Source: Limnanthes douglasii subsp. nivea (Eukaryota > Streptophyta > Magnoliopsida > Brassicales > Limnanthaceae). From it: a stretch of 64,000 nucleotides of DNA. Below, piece after piece: positions 44,600-57,311 of this stretch. Where the stretch lies: assembly GCA_036936605.1 (NCBI GenBank), contig JAUPFV010000004.1, forward strand, positions 66,860,352-66,924,351. The letters run 5' to 3'. A model generated the notes under the pieces. It saw only the letters and a program-made list of their open reading frames with translations. It did no database searches and had not been told where the DNA came from. Both the position numbers and the translations under genes were made by a program. The first letter of the stretch is position 1; each line of letters starts with the position of its first letter.

Positions 44600-46900
44600 T
44601 GAAAAGATTGATTTCATTGCTCTTCAATAGCCAATGATCTCAAATGACAAGCTGGATAAATCTTAAAATAAATTGGATTCAATTTTGGGTATGATAACAT
44701 AAACAATAAAATCTGGATATTTTAATGACAATTTTCAAGTCAAAATACTTATAAACCATGAACTATTTCTTCATATGATGATAAGTCACTCCTCTCACAA
44801 TAAGGAGTTTCTAGTCACCATCATATATGCCAAATTATCTAGACTCCACACACTAATCTTCTAGAATAAATTAAAAAAATATCTACAACTAACCAACAAT
44901 TTTTAATTTTGGGGACTTCAATGAAGTAACAATTGCCTCATATCAATTTTCTTGCTCAACTCCCTACTTGAGAGGTCTTGATTGTTTTTACTAGTATGGT
45001 TCTGAATTGTCAACTAGAGGACCCTGGTTTCTCTGGTTCAAAATATATATGGTCCAGCAACAAAAAATAGATATGCCTCGACATAACATTATATAATGCT
45101 GTCTAGATAAACGTTTTTGATATTACAAAGGCAAAACATCTGATCATAACTGGCTCAGATCACTCACCCTTATGTATATCCATGTCATCTCACAATAATA
45201 AACTAAAACCTCGTTTCAAATTCCTAAACATGTGGACTCTCCACCCAGATTTCCTCAAAATAGTAGAACAAAGTTGGAATTAACATTTATATAGACACCC
45301 ATTAACTGTATTTCGGTCAAAACTAAAAAGACTAAACATAAATAAAAAATATGGCACAAAGACACATTTAGAAATATCTTTGACTGTATTACCCAAGCTG
45401 AAGATAATGTTAAATATGCTTAAACATGCTTAGAAGTGTAATCATCGATGGCAAAACTAAGCTTTCAAAAGCCAAAGCAATTCACTTAAATCTTCTAGTC
45501 ATAGAAGAAGCATTTTGGGAATAAAAAAGTGCTTCTAACTGGTTTAAAACTGGTGATCATAATACAGAAGCTTTCAAAACTATGTTAAAAAGAAAAGAAA
45601 TAAAAATAGAATTAATGAAATAAGAATTGAAGATTCTTGGATTAGAGATCAATCTTAATTACAAATTATGTTGTAGAGTATTTAAAGTCTCTACTTTCCT
45701 ATCAAACAATCTATGATAATCCTAAATTTTTTAATGACATAATCCTTGAAATCATAACAGAATTGGATAATCAATTCCTTCTAGTTATCCCCTCTATTGA
45801 GGAAATCCTGCTCTTTATTAAATCCCTTAACTCTAACAGTGTAGCTGGATTTGATGAGTTTAACTTTAAATTTCATCAAACTTGTTGCTCTATTATCCAT
45901 ATGGATTTTTGTAATGTTATCTCAGCTTACTTCAATGGCCAATGTGCTCCCCAAAGTATATATACTACTGCAATATGCCTTCTCCCAAAGACTAACTCTC
46001 TCATAAATTGGCAAGACTATATGCTTATAAGTCTTTGTACAATATTCAATAGAATACTGTCCAAAATAGTAAACAATAGACTTGCTAAAATACCACTCAA
46101 ACTAATTTCAGAGGAACAATGAGGCTGTGTAGAGAATATGAACATATATCATAACATCCTTATTACACATAAACTTTCTCATGATATTAATAAAAAAACC
46201 AAGGGTGGTAACATAATATTAAAACTGGGTATGGAAAAAGCCTTTGACAAAATATCATATAATTTCATCATCAACATAATGGTTTTTTTATTCAGTAATC
46301 AATTCATGAATTAATTAAAAAGGAATAGATTCAATCAACTTTTCAATAACTATAAATGGATCCTCATTTGGCTATTTGAAATACCTTAATTGTGTAAGGC
46401 AGGGTGATCCCATCTAAACCAACCTCTTCATAATTTCTAAAGCATATCTTTTAAGAGGTATTAAACAAAATATTTCAAAATTATGTATCTATGAAATACA
46501 ACTCTAGAAGTCAAATAGACATATTAGGCATTACCTTCGCATATGACATTATAATATTCATGAATGACTATATTAATAATATAAAAAAACTCTATGAATT
46601 TCTTGAACATTATCAAAATATTTCAGTAACTCAATAAACAAACATAAAACAAATTTTATTTCTTCAAATCATATGGACAGACACAAGATGTCTGCCATTA
46701 AAAATTAACTGGCTTCAAACATAGTTTCTTCCGTTTTAAGGATCTTGGCATCTTGATTCATCCAATAAACAAATCTTGTTACTTTGATGATTTAGTAACA
46801 AAAATAATAAACAAAATCTTAGAGTGTGATAGCAAAGCCTTATCCTTTAGAGGAAGACCGATTCTAATCAAATCATGACTACTTTCAGTAGCAATATACT
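44600..46900 (+). pseudogene. old LINE ORF2 remnant: endonuclease and reverse transcriptase
   Basis: Scattered segments in all three plus frames correspond to the young LINE: 'FGDFNEV'-like sequence near 44915, 'SWSNNK...RLDITLYNAV'-like near 45055, 'SDHSPLC' near 45160, and 'FKFLNMWTLHPDFLKIVEQS' near 45215. The longest open part (45763-46122) has 'FHQTCCSIIHMDFCNVISAY', 'TAICLLPKTNSLINWQDYML' and 'RLAKIPLKLISEEQ', all RT motifs. The FADD region near 46535-46550 reads as 'TFAYDI'-like and is mutated. Not functional. Confidence 0.75.
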
Positions 46901-48575
46901 ATACTCAAAGTTGCTTTATTCCAAAATCAATAATAAATGAAATCAATAACTTATTAAATAAGTTTATCCGGGGATTCAAAGAAAATAATAAAACTATAAT
47001 TTGGTCCAAATGGCCAGTTTTTAGTAAATTATTTGAGGAGCAAATACCCAATTTAAGAAATATAAAAAATTTATCCAAAACTTTTTTTCTTATAAGCTCT
47101 GGATAAATTTTAGAAACCACAAATCACTCTGGTTCAAACTTATGCATTCAGCATATTATCCATCACCTCATCCACTCATAGCTCAATCTAAACCCCAATA
47201 TTCAAAAATATATAAAAGATTAATCCATATAAGGGATATTTCTGAAAAATATATATTTTATGGAATGTTGGCAATGGTGAAACTGAATTATGGCTAGAAA
47301 AATGAAGTCACACACACCCATTAATACCATCTTCTCACAATAATAACAACATGTATTATAAACTTGGAAAGATTCCTAACTATTCGTTTAATGGCACCTG
47401 AAACCTTGAAAAACTCAATGACCAGGTTCTTTAATCAGTTGTTGATAAAATATCAAAATTTAACCTTCATCAAGATAAAGAAGACACAATTATATTGAAT
47501 GTCTCTTCTGATGGTAATTTTTCAATTAAATATACATGAAATATTATAAGATAAAAGGAAACTATTTCAATTGTATACAAAAAACTTTAACATTATACAA
47601 GTCTAAATAAATGTTCTTTCACCCTTTGGAGAATTCATAAAATATAATATTTGTAGATTAAGTTTTACAAAAGCAATTGTTTAGCTTGGAATCTAAATGC
47701 CAACACTACTCTAATATTGAAACTATAAACCACCTGTTTATTTCCTATAATATCACCTGAGAAGTAAGGAAATACTTCGCACGCATTTTTGGGATCTTAA
47801 TTAGTAAACACATAATTGTCACTCATATCATATATTATTGATTTTCATCGACAAACAAAATCACAAACAATAGAAAAATTATGTCCACAACCATAGTGTG
47901 GTGTATCTGGTCAACAAGGAACAATTCAAAATTCAATGACAATCTCATCTCCTAATATTATAATTAATGAATTATTATACACTATTACAAAATTAGACTG
48001 CTCAAATTTAATCAAATACAAATTATGGTATGTAGACCTAAAAATAACCCATGACTTAGGATGTTTTCATCATCTCTCTAAACCTGTAAAAGTTTCAACA
48101 ATAAAATGGATAACCTCATTAATAAATAGACTTAAACTAAATTGTGATGTAAGTTGCTTGATTAATTGTGAATCAAGTTGTGGTATTATAATTAGAAACA
48201 ATAATGGAGAGTTAGTTTACTCAATTGGAAGATTGTATGGAAAAGAATCCCCTTTGAAACTAGAGTTATATTATACGGACTCTTACTAAGTAAATCAAGG
48301 GTTAGAATCTATTAGATATTAAAACATACTCTTTAATTTTGTTTGAAATTCTTAGTAATGGCAATGCACCATGGTATCTCAAACCATTAATAAATTACTG
48401 CAAAAAACTTATAACATCGTCTATGATTATCAAACACATATTCAGAGATCATAATTATGATGCAGACTGGGTAGCAAAATATGATCTCAATTCACAAACA
48501 AATTGTGATTTTACTATAATAGATGCTCTTGCCCCTTTATGGACCATAATACTTCTTAAGAGTATCAATATATGA
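46900..48575 (+). pseudogene. old LINE ORF2 remnant: C-terminus and RNase H
   Basis: RT-to-RNase H connection and the RNase H itself are recognisable. The frame 47936-48289 contains 'SCGIIIRNNNGELVYSIGRL' and the frame 48339-48575 contains 'GNAPWYLKPLINYCKKLITS' and 'IKHIFRDHNYDADWVAKYDL', matching 'GCSIWYLEPLISCCRRLIDS' and the 'NNGADWLAKEVL' site of the young LINE. The catalytic E position has decayed ('LKLELYY'). Confidence 0.75.
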
Positions 48576-48990
48576 TACCTCGGACTAGACAACTGACTTA
48601 TTATAAAATTTTACACAATGTTTAAATTCCATATTAATATATAACATATTACCAATACTCTTTCCAATAAAGTGTACACATGACTTCTTGCCCAATTTTT
48701 TTTAAGTCTTCAAGGAACAAGGACACATAATCAAACAGAGGTTGCTGGATGATCATACCAATACATTATCAAAACTCAATAAAAAACTGACATTCAAACT
48801 CCGAATCACACCAGGATTTTCCAAGGAACCTCTATACAAAGGATACCAATCAAAATGGTTCAAAGAGTAAAAATAAAGTCTCCCCTACAGCCGATATAAG
48901 ATCTTTATAGTACTTTTTATAAATTTCAACTTAGACTATACATGTAAACATTCAGGCCTTCAAGGCTTTTTATCAATGGAATGTTTCTAT

Positions 48991-49990
48991 GCTTTTAATT
49001 TTTTTATTGAATTAATTGAATGAATAATAATATAATTGTTAAGTATATTTAGTTATCTAAATTAATAATTAATACCTTTAATTTTTACTATAATTAATTA
49101 TTCAGTAAGTATAAAAATTAGTGATGGTAATGAGTCGGGTTCAGATCGGCTTTGGACTGATCCACTTAGGTCTGATTTTTTTGAACTCGAATCTGGTCCA
49201 GTCCGTTGTGCGTTTAATATTTTCAATCCCAGATTTAATTCATGTGTGTCTGTGGGTCACTTTGACCGACCCCCGCAAACATTATTTTCGTTATTCGGAT
49301 TGCTTGGTTTGAACCCAACTGAAACTTAATTTTATTTTATAGTTTAAACAAAAATAAAATCTATTTTTTAATCCAAAACAAACATAATTAAATAAATAAT
49401 TATAAATTACTAAAATAAACAAACATAAATCTTGAACAAAACAATAAATCTAAGACATATCGTAAATAGAGTGAAATAAAATATTAAAATAAACACCAAA
49501 TATTCTTAAAAGTTTTTCTAGTTTCGAGTAGCATCATCAATCATGACCACCACTTATGACAATGACGTTCATTTTCATCTTTGTTCATTTTGATCTTTAT
49601 CTTTATGGTCAAAATCATAAAGAATATTTTGAAATGTCGATTTCGAAATGAGTCATAGATTTTGATGACAAACATTTTAAATGACATAATGTAAGGTCAA
49701 ATAATAGAGATTGCTGATATATTTATATTTAAAAAAATCAATAACTAGAAAATTTATATATTATTGAAAATTAAGTTTATCGAAAAAATCTAATTAGTAA
49801 TTACTAAAAGAATCAAATTTATATATTATTGGAAAAAATATTAAGGCGTGTATATAATTTAGTTGATATGAATTATATATATATATAAAGCTTATATCAA
49901 TACAATTATTATCTTTTTTATTTTTTATATTTGTTAGTTATCATCAAAACGGACCTAAGAATCTAATTACGACATACTATCCAAAAACAT
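48991..49990. other. AT-rich spacer; small GC-richer block
   Basis: A block at 49125-49320 is richer in GC ('gagtcgggttcagatcggct', 'ccgacccccgcaaac') and resembles the composition of the hAT MITE at 44083-44493, but no TIR or TSD could be paired. The remainder is AT-rich with no feature seen. Confidence 0.4.
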
Positions 49991-49999
49991 ATAAGATAA

Positions 50000-50975
50000 T
50001 AATAGCTACTTGGACCATATTTTCTAGAAAAACATAATGTTTATAAAAAAACATGAAACACATGTATATTATCTCTTTTTTTGTGACTTATTTGTTTTTA
50101 AAAATCCATTAGTTTTTTTTGTCAAGACAAACAAAACTAGATTCATGAATGATATTTTTTTTTCGTGAGCCCCAGTTAACCGTGGTCTTACATCTAACAT
50201 TTGGGTCTTACATCTATCATCTATCACCACATCTAGTAAATACATTAATATCGTATCTAACATCTAAATCTAGGTCTAACGAGAATCATGTATCATCTAC
50301 GTCTCGCATCTAGCATTTCTATTTTACAGTAGTCTCGCATGTAGCATCTAAAATATAGATATCTGTCTCGCATCTATCACTTAGCATCTAAGTTTTACAT
50401 TTACCATTTTTATTTTACGCTAGTCTTGCATCTAGCACCTGAAATATACCTCTCTGATATATTATCTAGCATACACGTCTCGCATCTACCATTTATATTT
50501 TACAATAATCTCACATGTAGAAAAATACTTGCGAGACACAAGAGTATTTCATTTTCCTCAACAAAAACGTAATATAACTTACCTGAAAACATAAAGTTAT
50601 TTTCTTTCTCTAACAATCTACAATCTTAAACCTAGAAACCCATTCCAACTAATCATGGTTTAAATATCGATTTCAACACAAAAGCCAATTTTGATTCTAA
50701 TTACTCTTTGAAAACTTCAAGTTTTGGATTTCAATGAAAATATCGTTTAATGCGTATTTCAAATTAATTATAGTTCTGAAGAGAATAAAATGAGAAATGA
50801 GAGAAATAAGAGGGAAAATAAAAAAAAACAAGAAAATATATTAAAAAAAACACACGCATGCGTCTAATGATACTTGGTGTATTAAAAAACTGGACAATAA
50901 ATAATAATTAACAAAGTTGATTGGGTATTAGGCAGTAAATATGAAAGATAATTGCTTTTGGGTAGTAGATACTTA
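50000..50975 (+). repeat. minisatellite-bearing element, third copy
   Basis: 'gtctcgcatctagcat'-type tandem units run from about 50180 to 50530, preceded by 'acaaacaaaactagattcat' and followed by a non-repeat part shared with 14780-14900. The right end (ttgattgggtattaggcagt, gcttttgggtagtagatact) resembles the right ends of the copy at 15250-15340 and of the Pack-MULE candidate near 24000-24060. It is uninterrupted, so it is the best reference copy of this family in the window. Confidence 0.6.
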
Positions 50976-51480
50976 ACCCCCTATATAATAATAATAATGC
51001 ATTATATAATTTATAATATATAAATAAGTTTGTTGTCCTTCAAAATTTTTAACTAAAAAATCAAACAAAATATTAACTGAAACCGAATATAACCGAAACA
51101 CATAATCCAAATTGTTTTATTGAAATTGATTTTGATTTATATACATCGATCTAATTCAGATTGGTTCACATGTTTTCAAAATAACTTACTGGTAAAAAAA
51201 ACTTTATATATGATTAGAACAAATACACTAAAAAACTCTATATATGAAGTTCTGTGAATCACTAATGGTTAGAACGAATAAATTAATGGTTTGTAAGTTA
51301 ATCTAGTTGTATATTCTTTATTTTTTATTTTGTTCAAAAGCAAATGGAATATGTTTCTCTTGTTTTAGATTTATGTTATTTAAGTTTGATTACGTTAGAA
51401 ATATGATAAGTTCAGTGTTACTAATATATTATATGACTTGATATTTTTTAGGTTATTTATGTTTCCGCTTCCCGTGCGGG
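50976..51480. other. AT-rich sequence, no gene seen
   Basis: Nothing recognisable beyond AT-rich simple sequence. Confidence 0.5.
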
Positions 51481-51679
51481 GAAAAATACTATTGATATGA
51501 CGACAACGAATGGGATAAAGGCTAACCGAAATAGGCTAACCGAAATAGACGGTTAGACGTATTTGCCCAACAAGCAGGCCAACATAGCAGTGTCATGTAT
51601 ATATTCTCAAAATTCAGTAACAGCCCATATATATACCATAGGATATGTCGGTCATACCAAATGGGCGCTAGACCATTTC

Positions 51680-52410
51680 ACCTTTGACGCATGTCCGTAT
51701 GATGCGGAGGCAACATGCCAAGGGAAACATTCCACGCATTGGTTATAGAGGACGTGAACGCGGTAGACATAGCGATGACGATTTGCTCACCGATGTGTCT
51801 TCTTTAGACGAAGGTGGAGAGTCTTGATCGATGCTCGTAGAGTTTTTGGATGCTGTTGACTATTCCCTTTCTTATGAGGAGCACAAGGCGTATCACACGT
51901 ACATGAAGAGGGTAATTATTTTATTAATTCTATTTAAATAATACTTACCTATATTTATACTTCTTAGATTATAAATTCTATTTTATTAAATTTTTTATTA
52001 TCGCGTTCGGGTTTTCATTCCCAAGCTCACTACTTCCTACTAGGGTTATTGTTATGTCTAAAAACTTGCATGTATATGATTTGCTGGTCAATACCATTTT
52101 CGGTCATTTGAATGGTCACCATTTTCACTTTAATACAAACTAGATAATGATAGGAGCTTTTCATTGAGATTTCGCACTAAATACTAACACCTTCTAATTT
52201 ATTTTCGGGGAGTTGTCCATTATGTTAGATGATGTATCATTTATTGGACTTCACACAATTAGAGAACAAACATGCAATGTACGTGGTTTATTACCAGATA
52301 TTATAGTTATCAAGGGGTTCCATTTGAAATAGTTGTAGGAAATATTTTCTGCTAATGAGTTTTTTTATTCAAACCTAGATAAAACGAGAGTCAAGGTACT
52401 TACAACCATA
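51680..52410 (+). pseudogene. plant mobile domain (PMD-like) gene remnant
   Basis: Around 51722-51826 one frame reads 'GNIPRIGYRGRERGRHSDDD' and 'LLTDVSSLDEGGES', then a stop, then 'VEFLDAVDYSLSYEEHKAYH' up to a GTAATT donor at about 51911. Around 52165-52330 broken frames give 'FHxDFALNTNTF', 'FIFGELSIMLDDVSFIGLHT'. This has the pattern of the plant mobile domain (W-R-P-E-T-H-T-F-H-x-x-F-G-E-x-T-I-T-L-Q-D-V), found in transposon-derived and a few host (MAIN-like) proteins. Many stops. The assignment is from pattern only. Confidence 0.5.
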
Positions 52411-52821
52411 ATATAATTTTTTCGGATGCATGTTATTTTTAAGTGGCAGCACTTCATGAATGAAGGCCAATTATCTGCTTGTTAGAGGACTTGCATGGTA
52501 TAGATCAATACACTTGGAAAACCTGGTCGGGAAGTTATCTATAATTTTGGGGAACAACATGTTACATGTGTCTATATGTATGTTATACTATTGAAAAAAT
52601 ATTTCTAAATAATCGTTTAATTGCTCCATATTGCATCTCGATTAAACAATGCATATTTAACTAAAACAATACGAATTTAACCCTAATCGTACTAACATAA
52701 CACTTTAGTATAGAAGAAGCGCTCTCCACCCGGTTAGTGACCGTGTTTCCGAAATGTATAAATTTATTAGTTTTTAGAATCACAAGCTTATCAATGTACA
52801 AAATTATCCAAAAGGTTTATG

Positions 52822-53636
52822 TGTATTTTATAAGGCGTAGTAAAAGTAACTTGTCAACAAAGGTAATACCGTAGAGCTACAATAGCATAGTTAGATCTAC
52901 CGTGAAATGTACTAGGATAGAACTGTTGAAAATTTCTGAAGTTTGAGTCGTGCCTTAGTAGTAGAGATATGTGTTTTTCCTAAAAGCTGAGACAGGTTTT
53001 CTATATTAATTGGGTATCCTATGTTGGCCGTCATGGTATTAATTAGATTCCATATGTCAATTGGATCTTCTATATTAATTAAGATTTTCTATTTATTAGG
53101 TATTCTATATTAATGTATTATGAGTTATTTCAACCGTTTATTAATGAGCTCTAATTTAGAGCGCCTGATGAAGAATTATTATTTTCTCTAAACCTATAAA
53201 TATAAAAAGATATTGATATATAGGGATGCGATATGGCGCGACTGTGCCAATGTATTTACGTGAACAACATATTTCCCAAAAGAGTGAAATAACTTTAGGT
53301 ATTTTGAGAGATAAGAGATGTGAGAGATAAATACTAAAGATATAATTCTATAAATCACGTCATCTTTTGTTACAAATAATGATTAAGTCATTTGCGTTTG
53401 AAGTCTTTATGTAACCTACTTATTTATATAAGAGTATATGTTTCCTATAAATTTAAGGTTCCTTCATAATCCAAACCACGTTAAATACTATCTTGTATGT
53501 TTGGTTTATTAAGCTTTCTTTTATTTGTTGTTCGGCTTGAACATGGTACTTATATTATTCTCTTGTAAGTTCGTTTAATCGTATATCAGTTCTTTCCTTG
53601 GTCGAATGGTAGTGGTTCCCCCAACAAATGATACGA
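52822..53636 (+). repeat. Copia 5' LTR (plus copy)
   Basis: About 815 bp, ending GGTAGTGGTTCCCCCAACA. It shares 'gatgaagaatt', 'tataaatataaaaagatatt' and 'atcttttgttacaaataatg' segments with the LTR at 57312-58272. Confidence 0.75.
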
Positions 53637-53889
53637 TGAACATGGAGCAATAATATAATAAGTACATCGATCACAAATTTGTAGGATGGAGAGGTAGATC
53701 TCTCATGGAAACCAAAAGCTACAAAATATGAGTTTTTATAAAGCTTAGCCTAGAAAAATTCACTGGACCTAGTGATGTCAATATAGACTTAGGGTTAAAT
53801 CTTACCTAGTATATAAGGGATTGACTACTACTATCAACGATAAATCTACACAGTTTGATGCTATAATACTGTTTAAATCTACGATAAAT

Positions 53890-54300
53890 GGGTGTTGGAT
53901 TCGAGTGTTATTCCACATGAATTCTAATAAGCATTGATTTGAAGACCTCCGAATTCTTGATGGTGGAAGAGTCATTCTCAGAAATGACGAGTCATTTGAT
54001 GTCAAAGAGAGTGAATGGTTCAACTCAAGTTGTCTATATTACTTGAGAGAGTGATTAGAAACTTAAGGTATGCACCCAAAGTTAAACGTAATCTTCTAAC
54101 TATTAGGATGTTAGATGATGAAGGGTTTACCGATAGGGTTCGAGATGGAATACTTATGGTCTTTAAATGCTCTAATGTTGTTATGAAATCCAATAGAACT
54201 AATGGTGTGTTAGTTCTTGAGGGTATTGTCATAGTAGAGGATGTGTCTAATATGGTGAATGATTCCACCATGTTTGACAACATTGACTGAGGCATTTAAG
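53890..54300 (+). pseudogene. Copia protease / GAG-pre-integrase remnant
   Basis: A shifted-frame piece near 53890 corresponds to the 'WVLDSG..H' protease motif. The open frame 54015-54290 has 'VIRNLRYAPKVKRNLLTIRM' and 'TNGVLVLEGIVIVEDV', the usual Copia block before the integrase zinc domain. The homologous frame in the inverted copy is at 62795-62508. Confidence 0.7.
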
Positions 54301-54359
54301 TTAAAACGAACTTAGTGAACTAAGTAAACATGATCCGTTAGATGTTACCGTAGTTCAAA

Positions 54360-55310
54360 AGTTGAGCTTTGTGAAAGTTGTGTTTTGGGTAAGAGCAACA
54401 GGTTGAAATTTCTACCAAAAAACCAGTCATCCAATTGAGTACTTGATTATGTTAATTCCAACCTTTAGGGTCTAACACAAGAACCTACTATAAGTGTTAA
54501 AAATTACTTTATGTGACTGAATGGTGAATATTATAAAAAAGTATGATTTGTACTTTTGAAGAGTAAAAATGAAGGGTTTGATGTATTTGTGAACTTGAAG
54601 AATTTGGTAGAAAATCAAACTAGGAAAGTGTTGAAGAAGCTTCAGACTGATAATGTCTTGGAATATGTGAACAAAAAGTTCAGTAGATCTTATGAAAATC
54701 TTGGCATTACCAGACACCAAACCGTAAGTGGGACTCTTCAATAGAAGGGGATTGTTGAGAGAATAAATCGAACCATGCTGGAAAAGGTTAAATATAGGCT
54801 TCATACAACTAGAATGGGTCAAAGTTTATGGTTAGAAATCGTGAAAACGATTGCATATATCATCACCATGAGTCCATCTATGATGCTTTAGTTTCTTTGT
54901 TTTTGAGAGGCTTGGACATGAGATAAACCTAAGTTAGAACATTTGAGAGTGTTCAGAGGTGTTTTCTACGCACATGTGAAGCAAGATAATCTTAGGCCAA
55001 GAACACTTAAATGTTTGTGCCTCGACTATCCAAAATGAGTAAAAGGGTGTAGGTTGTGGTGCATTGAATCTAGATGTCATAAGTCTTTGATAAGAATGGA
55101 TGTGGTTTTCAATAAAGAAGACATTCCATTGAAGAATATGATGGGTATTCAATCTAGTTTATCGGGAAGAGATGTGATTTTGATGTCGAATCTGATTTAC
55201 AAAGTAAAGATGGTGACGCTTCAGGTGAAAAAGATTCTGGGCTGGTTCTGCTCTGGGTCATACAGAGAAAATTCAAAGAATAACTGACCAAAGGTCTGTT
55301 ATTCTTTGGT
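54360..55310 (+). pseudogene. Copia integrase remnant
   Basis: Fragments of the integrase core: 'LKNLVENQTRKVLKKLQTDN' and 'VLEYVNKKFSRSYENLGITR' (54556-54744), around the site of the second catalytic D (T-D-N-G-x-E-Y in intact copies, here 'TDNVLEY'). Then come the E-region 'IVERINRTMLEKV'-like piece near 54750-54790 and 'VFNKEDIPLK' at about 55100 from the C-terminal region. Multiple stops. Confidence 0.7.
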
Positions 55311-55319
55311 CTTCAAATG

Positions 55320-56420
55320 ATCATATGATCATATGATTCAATTTATATAATTGGATATGCTTTATCGACTGAAACATATGAAGAAATTCTTGAAACCGTA
55401 ACATATCACGATGCTATTAGGAGAAGTAATAAAAAGAAGTGGCTCACATTCATAAAAAAATAACTGAGATCTCTCAAGAAGATAAACACCTGAATTCTTG
55501 TGAAGTAATCGAAAGGTCAAAAGATGGTTGGGAGTAAATGGATATTCAAGAGGAAGCCATGTATTCCTGGTGTCAAGTTACCCATATACAAGTCTAAGCT
55601 TGTCGTGGCTAAGGGATTAATGCAAAAAGAGTGTGTTAATTTCAATGAAATCTTCTCGTCGATTGTAAAGAAAACTTCCGTCGAGCTTCTGTTTCCAATT
55701 GTTGTTAGGTTTGATATAAAGCTAGATTAAATAAGTGTTACTAATTATTTCATGCATGGTGAATTAGAAGAGACAATTTACATCTCTCAACCAAAGTGGT
55801 TTGAAGAAGAGAATAAGGGTTATGCGTGTTTGTTGAAAATACCCATATATGAGCTCAAATAATCGTCGAGGAAGTTGAAGTGGAATCTGATATGATAAAT
55901 TTGTCTATTGGAATAGAGAGGCATACATGGAGAGACAAGTCCTATTGTTATTGTATGTAAATAACATACTAATAGCTGAAAGATATACGAGGAAGATTAA
56001 AGCGGTAAAGACTCAGCTGAAAGAAGAGTTTGAGATGAAGGATATGAGAGAAGATAAAAGGATACTTGGTCAAGAGGAACAAGTCGAAAAGGTATTTATT
56101 CTCATCTCAACAAGAATATAAACTTCAGTCATAAGGAAATTCTTAATTTCCGAAACAGAACCATTTGGAACTCCTATGGGTTCCCAATGCAAACTCAGTA
56201 TTACTGAAGCACCAACCAAAACATAAGATAAGAAATACTTGTTAGAGATATCTTATGCCAATGTTTTTGGTAGTATTATGTATGCTATGATTTGCACGAG
56301 ACCTGATCATCCCTCAGTTGTAAGTGTTTTGAGTAGATTCATTTCAAATCCAAAGATGCCGGACTAAGATTCCCTCGTATGGATCATGAGATACTTAAAA
56401 AGGCTTTCCTGTTGTAGGGT
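55320..56420 (+). pseudogene. Copia reverse transcriptase remnant
   Basis: The frame 55524-55730 reads 'MVGSKWIFKRKPCIPGVKLP' and 'YKSKLVVAKGLMQKECVNFN', the conserved start of the Copia RT (K-W-I/V-F-K-x-K, K-A-R-L-V-A-K-G). The frame 55927-56121 reads 'VLLLLYVNNILIAERY', where the catalytic YVDD is changed to YVNN. 'SIMYAMICTRPD' follows near 56270-56305. Not functional. Confidence 0.8.
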
Positions 56421-56429
56421 TGTGTTACA

Positions 56430-57190
56430 ATCAGAATGATAATATAATTCTTGAGATGGTATGTGTACTCTGCTTATACAGGCTGCCTCGACACAATAAA
56501 GTCTATTTTAGATTATCTGTTTACTTTTCTTGGAGGAGTGGTTAGTAGGAAGTATTGTATACAGAAGTTCGTTGCGCTGTCGTCTATGGAATTCGAGTAT
56601 ATAAATGTTACGGTCATTGTGAATGAAGTTGATAAGGATATAAATTATCAGAAGTAAAAGAAATTAGAGAAAATGGTTATTGTTTAAGCTTTGTAAAGTT
56701 AAATGATATATTTCTTATTGAATATAAATAGTATGGGCCAAAGTATAATTTACCTAAGTGTGTAACCGATTATGTTATTTATCCTACTGTCTAATAAATA
56801 TGAGAGTCGATTATGAAATAAAGGACTTTTGACATTTTATTCATTAACACTGAATTGCATATTATTTCTCTCTCGAAAAGTAGACAACTATTTTTTTCTC
56901 TAGAATTACTTATATTATTTGATTTTCTTACTGAAAGTCGAATACTTAACAAAAGCTATTTAGCTGAGGGATTGTTAAGCAACCTCACTTGTGTGGTGCA
57001 AGATGTGATTCTAATATTTAATAATACTAGTGCTTTTCGTTTAATGAAAAATATTAAGTTCCATGAGCAAATTAAACATGTACACAATAATATGTACTTC
57101 ATCTGAGATGTTTAGGGTAATGAGCAAGTGAATGTGGTTAAGATTTCTAGAGAAGATAATCATTTGGATGCTCTAACCAAGGTATTCTTA
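56430..57190 (+). pseudogene. Copia RNase H remnant
   Basis: The frame 56451-56657 has 'SILDYLFTFLGGVVSRKYCI' and 'QKFVALSSMEFEYINVT', matching 'SGYVFTLGG..SWKS..Q..VALSTTEAEY'. The frame 56855-57106 ends with 'NNTSAFRLMKNIKFHEQIKH', matching the C-terminal 'N.SAI.LA.N...H.R.KHI' block. Stops separate the pieces. Confidence 0.8.
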
Positions 57191-57311
57191 ATTTAAAGCT
57201 CACGAACCACATGAGACTGATGTAAGTTTGGGATGCAGGTTAGTTGGTCTCTAAAGATTTAAACATTGAGTGCAATATATAATGAAGTTAATTTAAGCCC
57301 ATATGGTGAAT

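Larger units (their letters stand above)
32100..48990 (+). mobile_element. old L1-type LINE, split by a Gypsy element
   Basis: ORF1 remnants (32239-33834) and ORF2 remnants (44590-48575) of one LINE lie on either side of the Gypsy element at 33899-44582. The 5-bp TSD of that Gypsy (AAGTC) joins the two halves. Every domain is broken by many stops, far more than in the LINE at 26085-31896. Its RNase H is clearly related to that of the young copy ('IIRNNNGELVYSIGRLYGKE' against 'LIRNNNGGLILGIGRLYGKA'), so the two belong to one lineage of different ages. The 3' end lies around 48990; no A tail or TSD could be defined. Confidence 0.75.

Noticed and set aside
49121..49312. 63-residue plus-strand frame in a GC-richer block
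   Set aside because: Composition resembles MITE-type sequence; no protein motif.
51563..51748. 61-residue plus-strand frame
   Set aside because: Overlaps the PMD-like frame in a different phase and shows no known motif.
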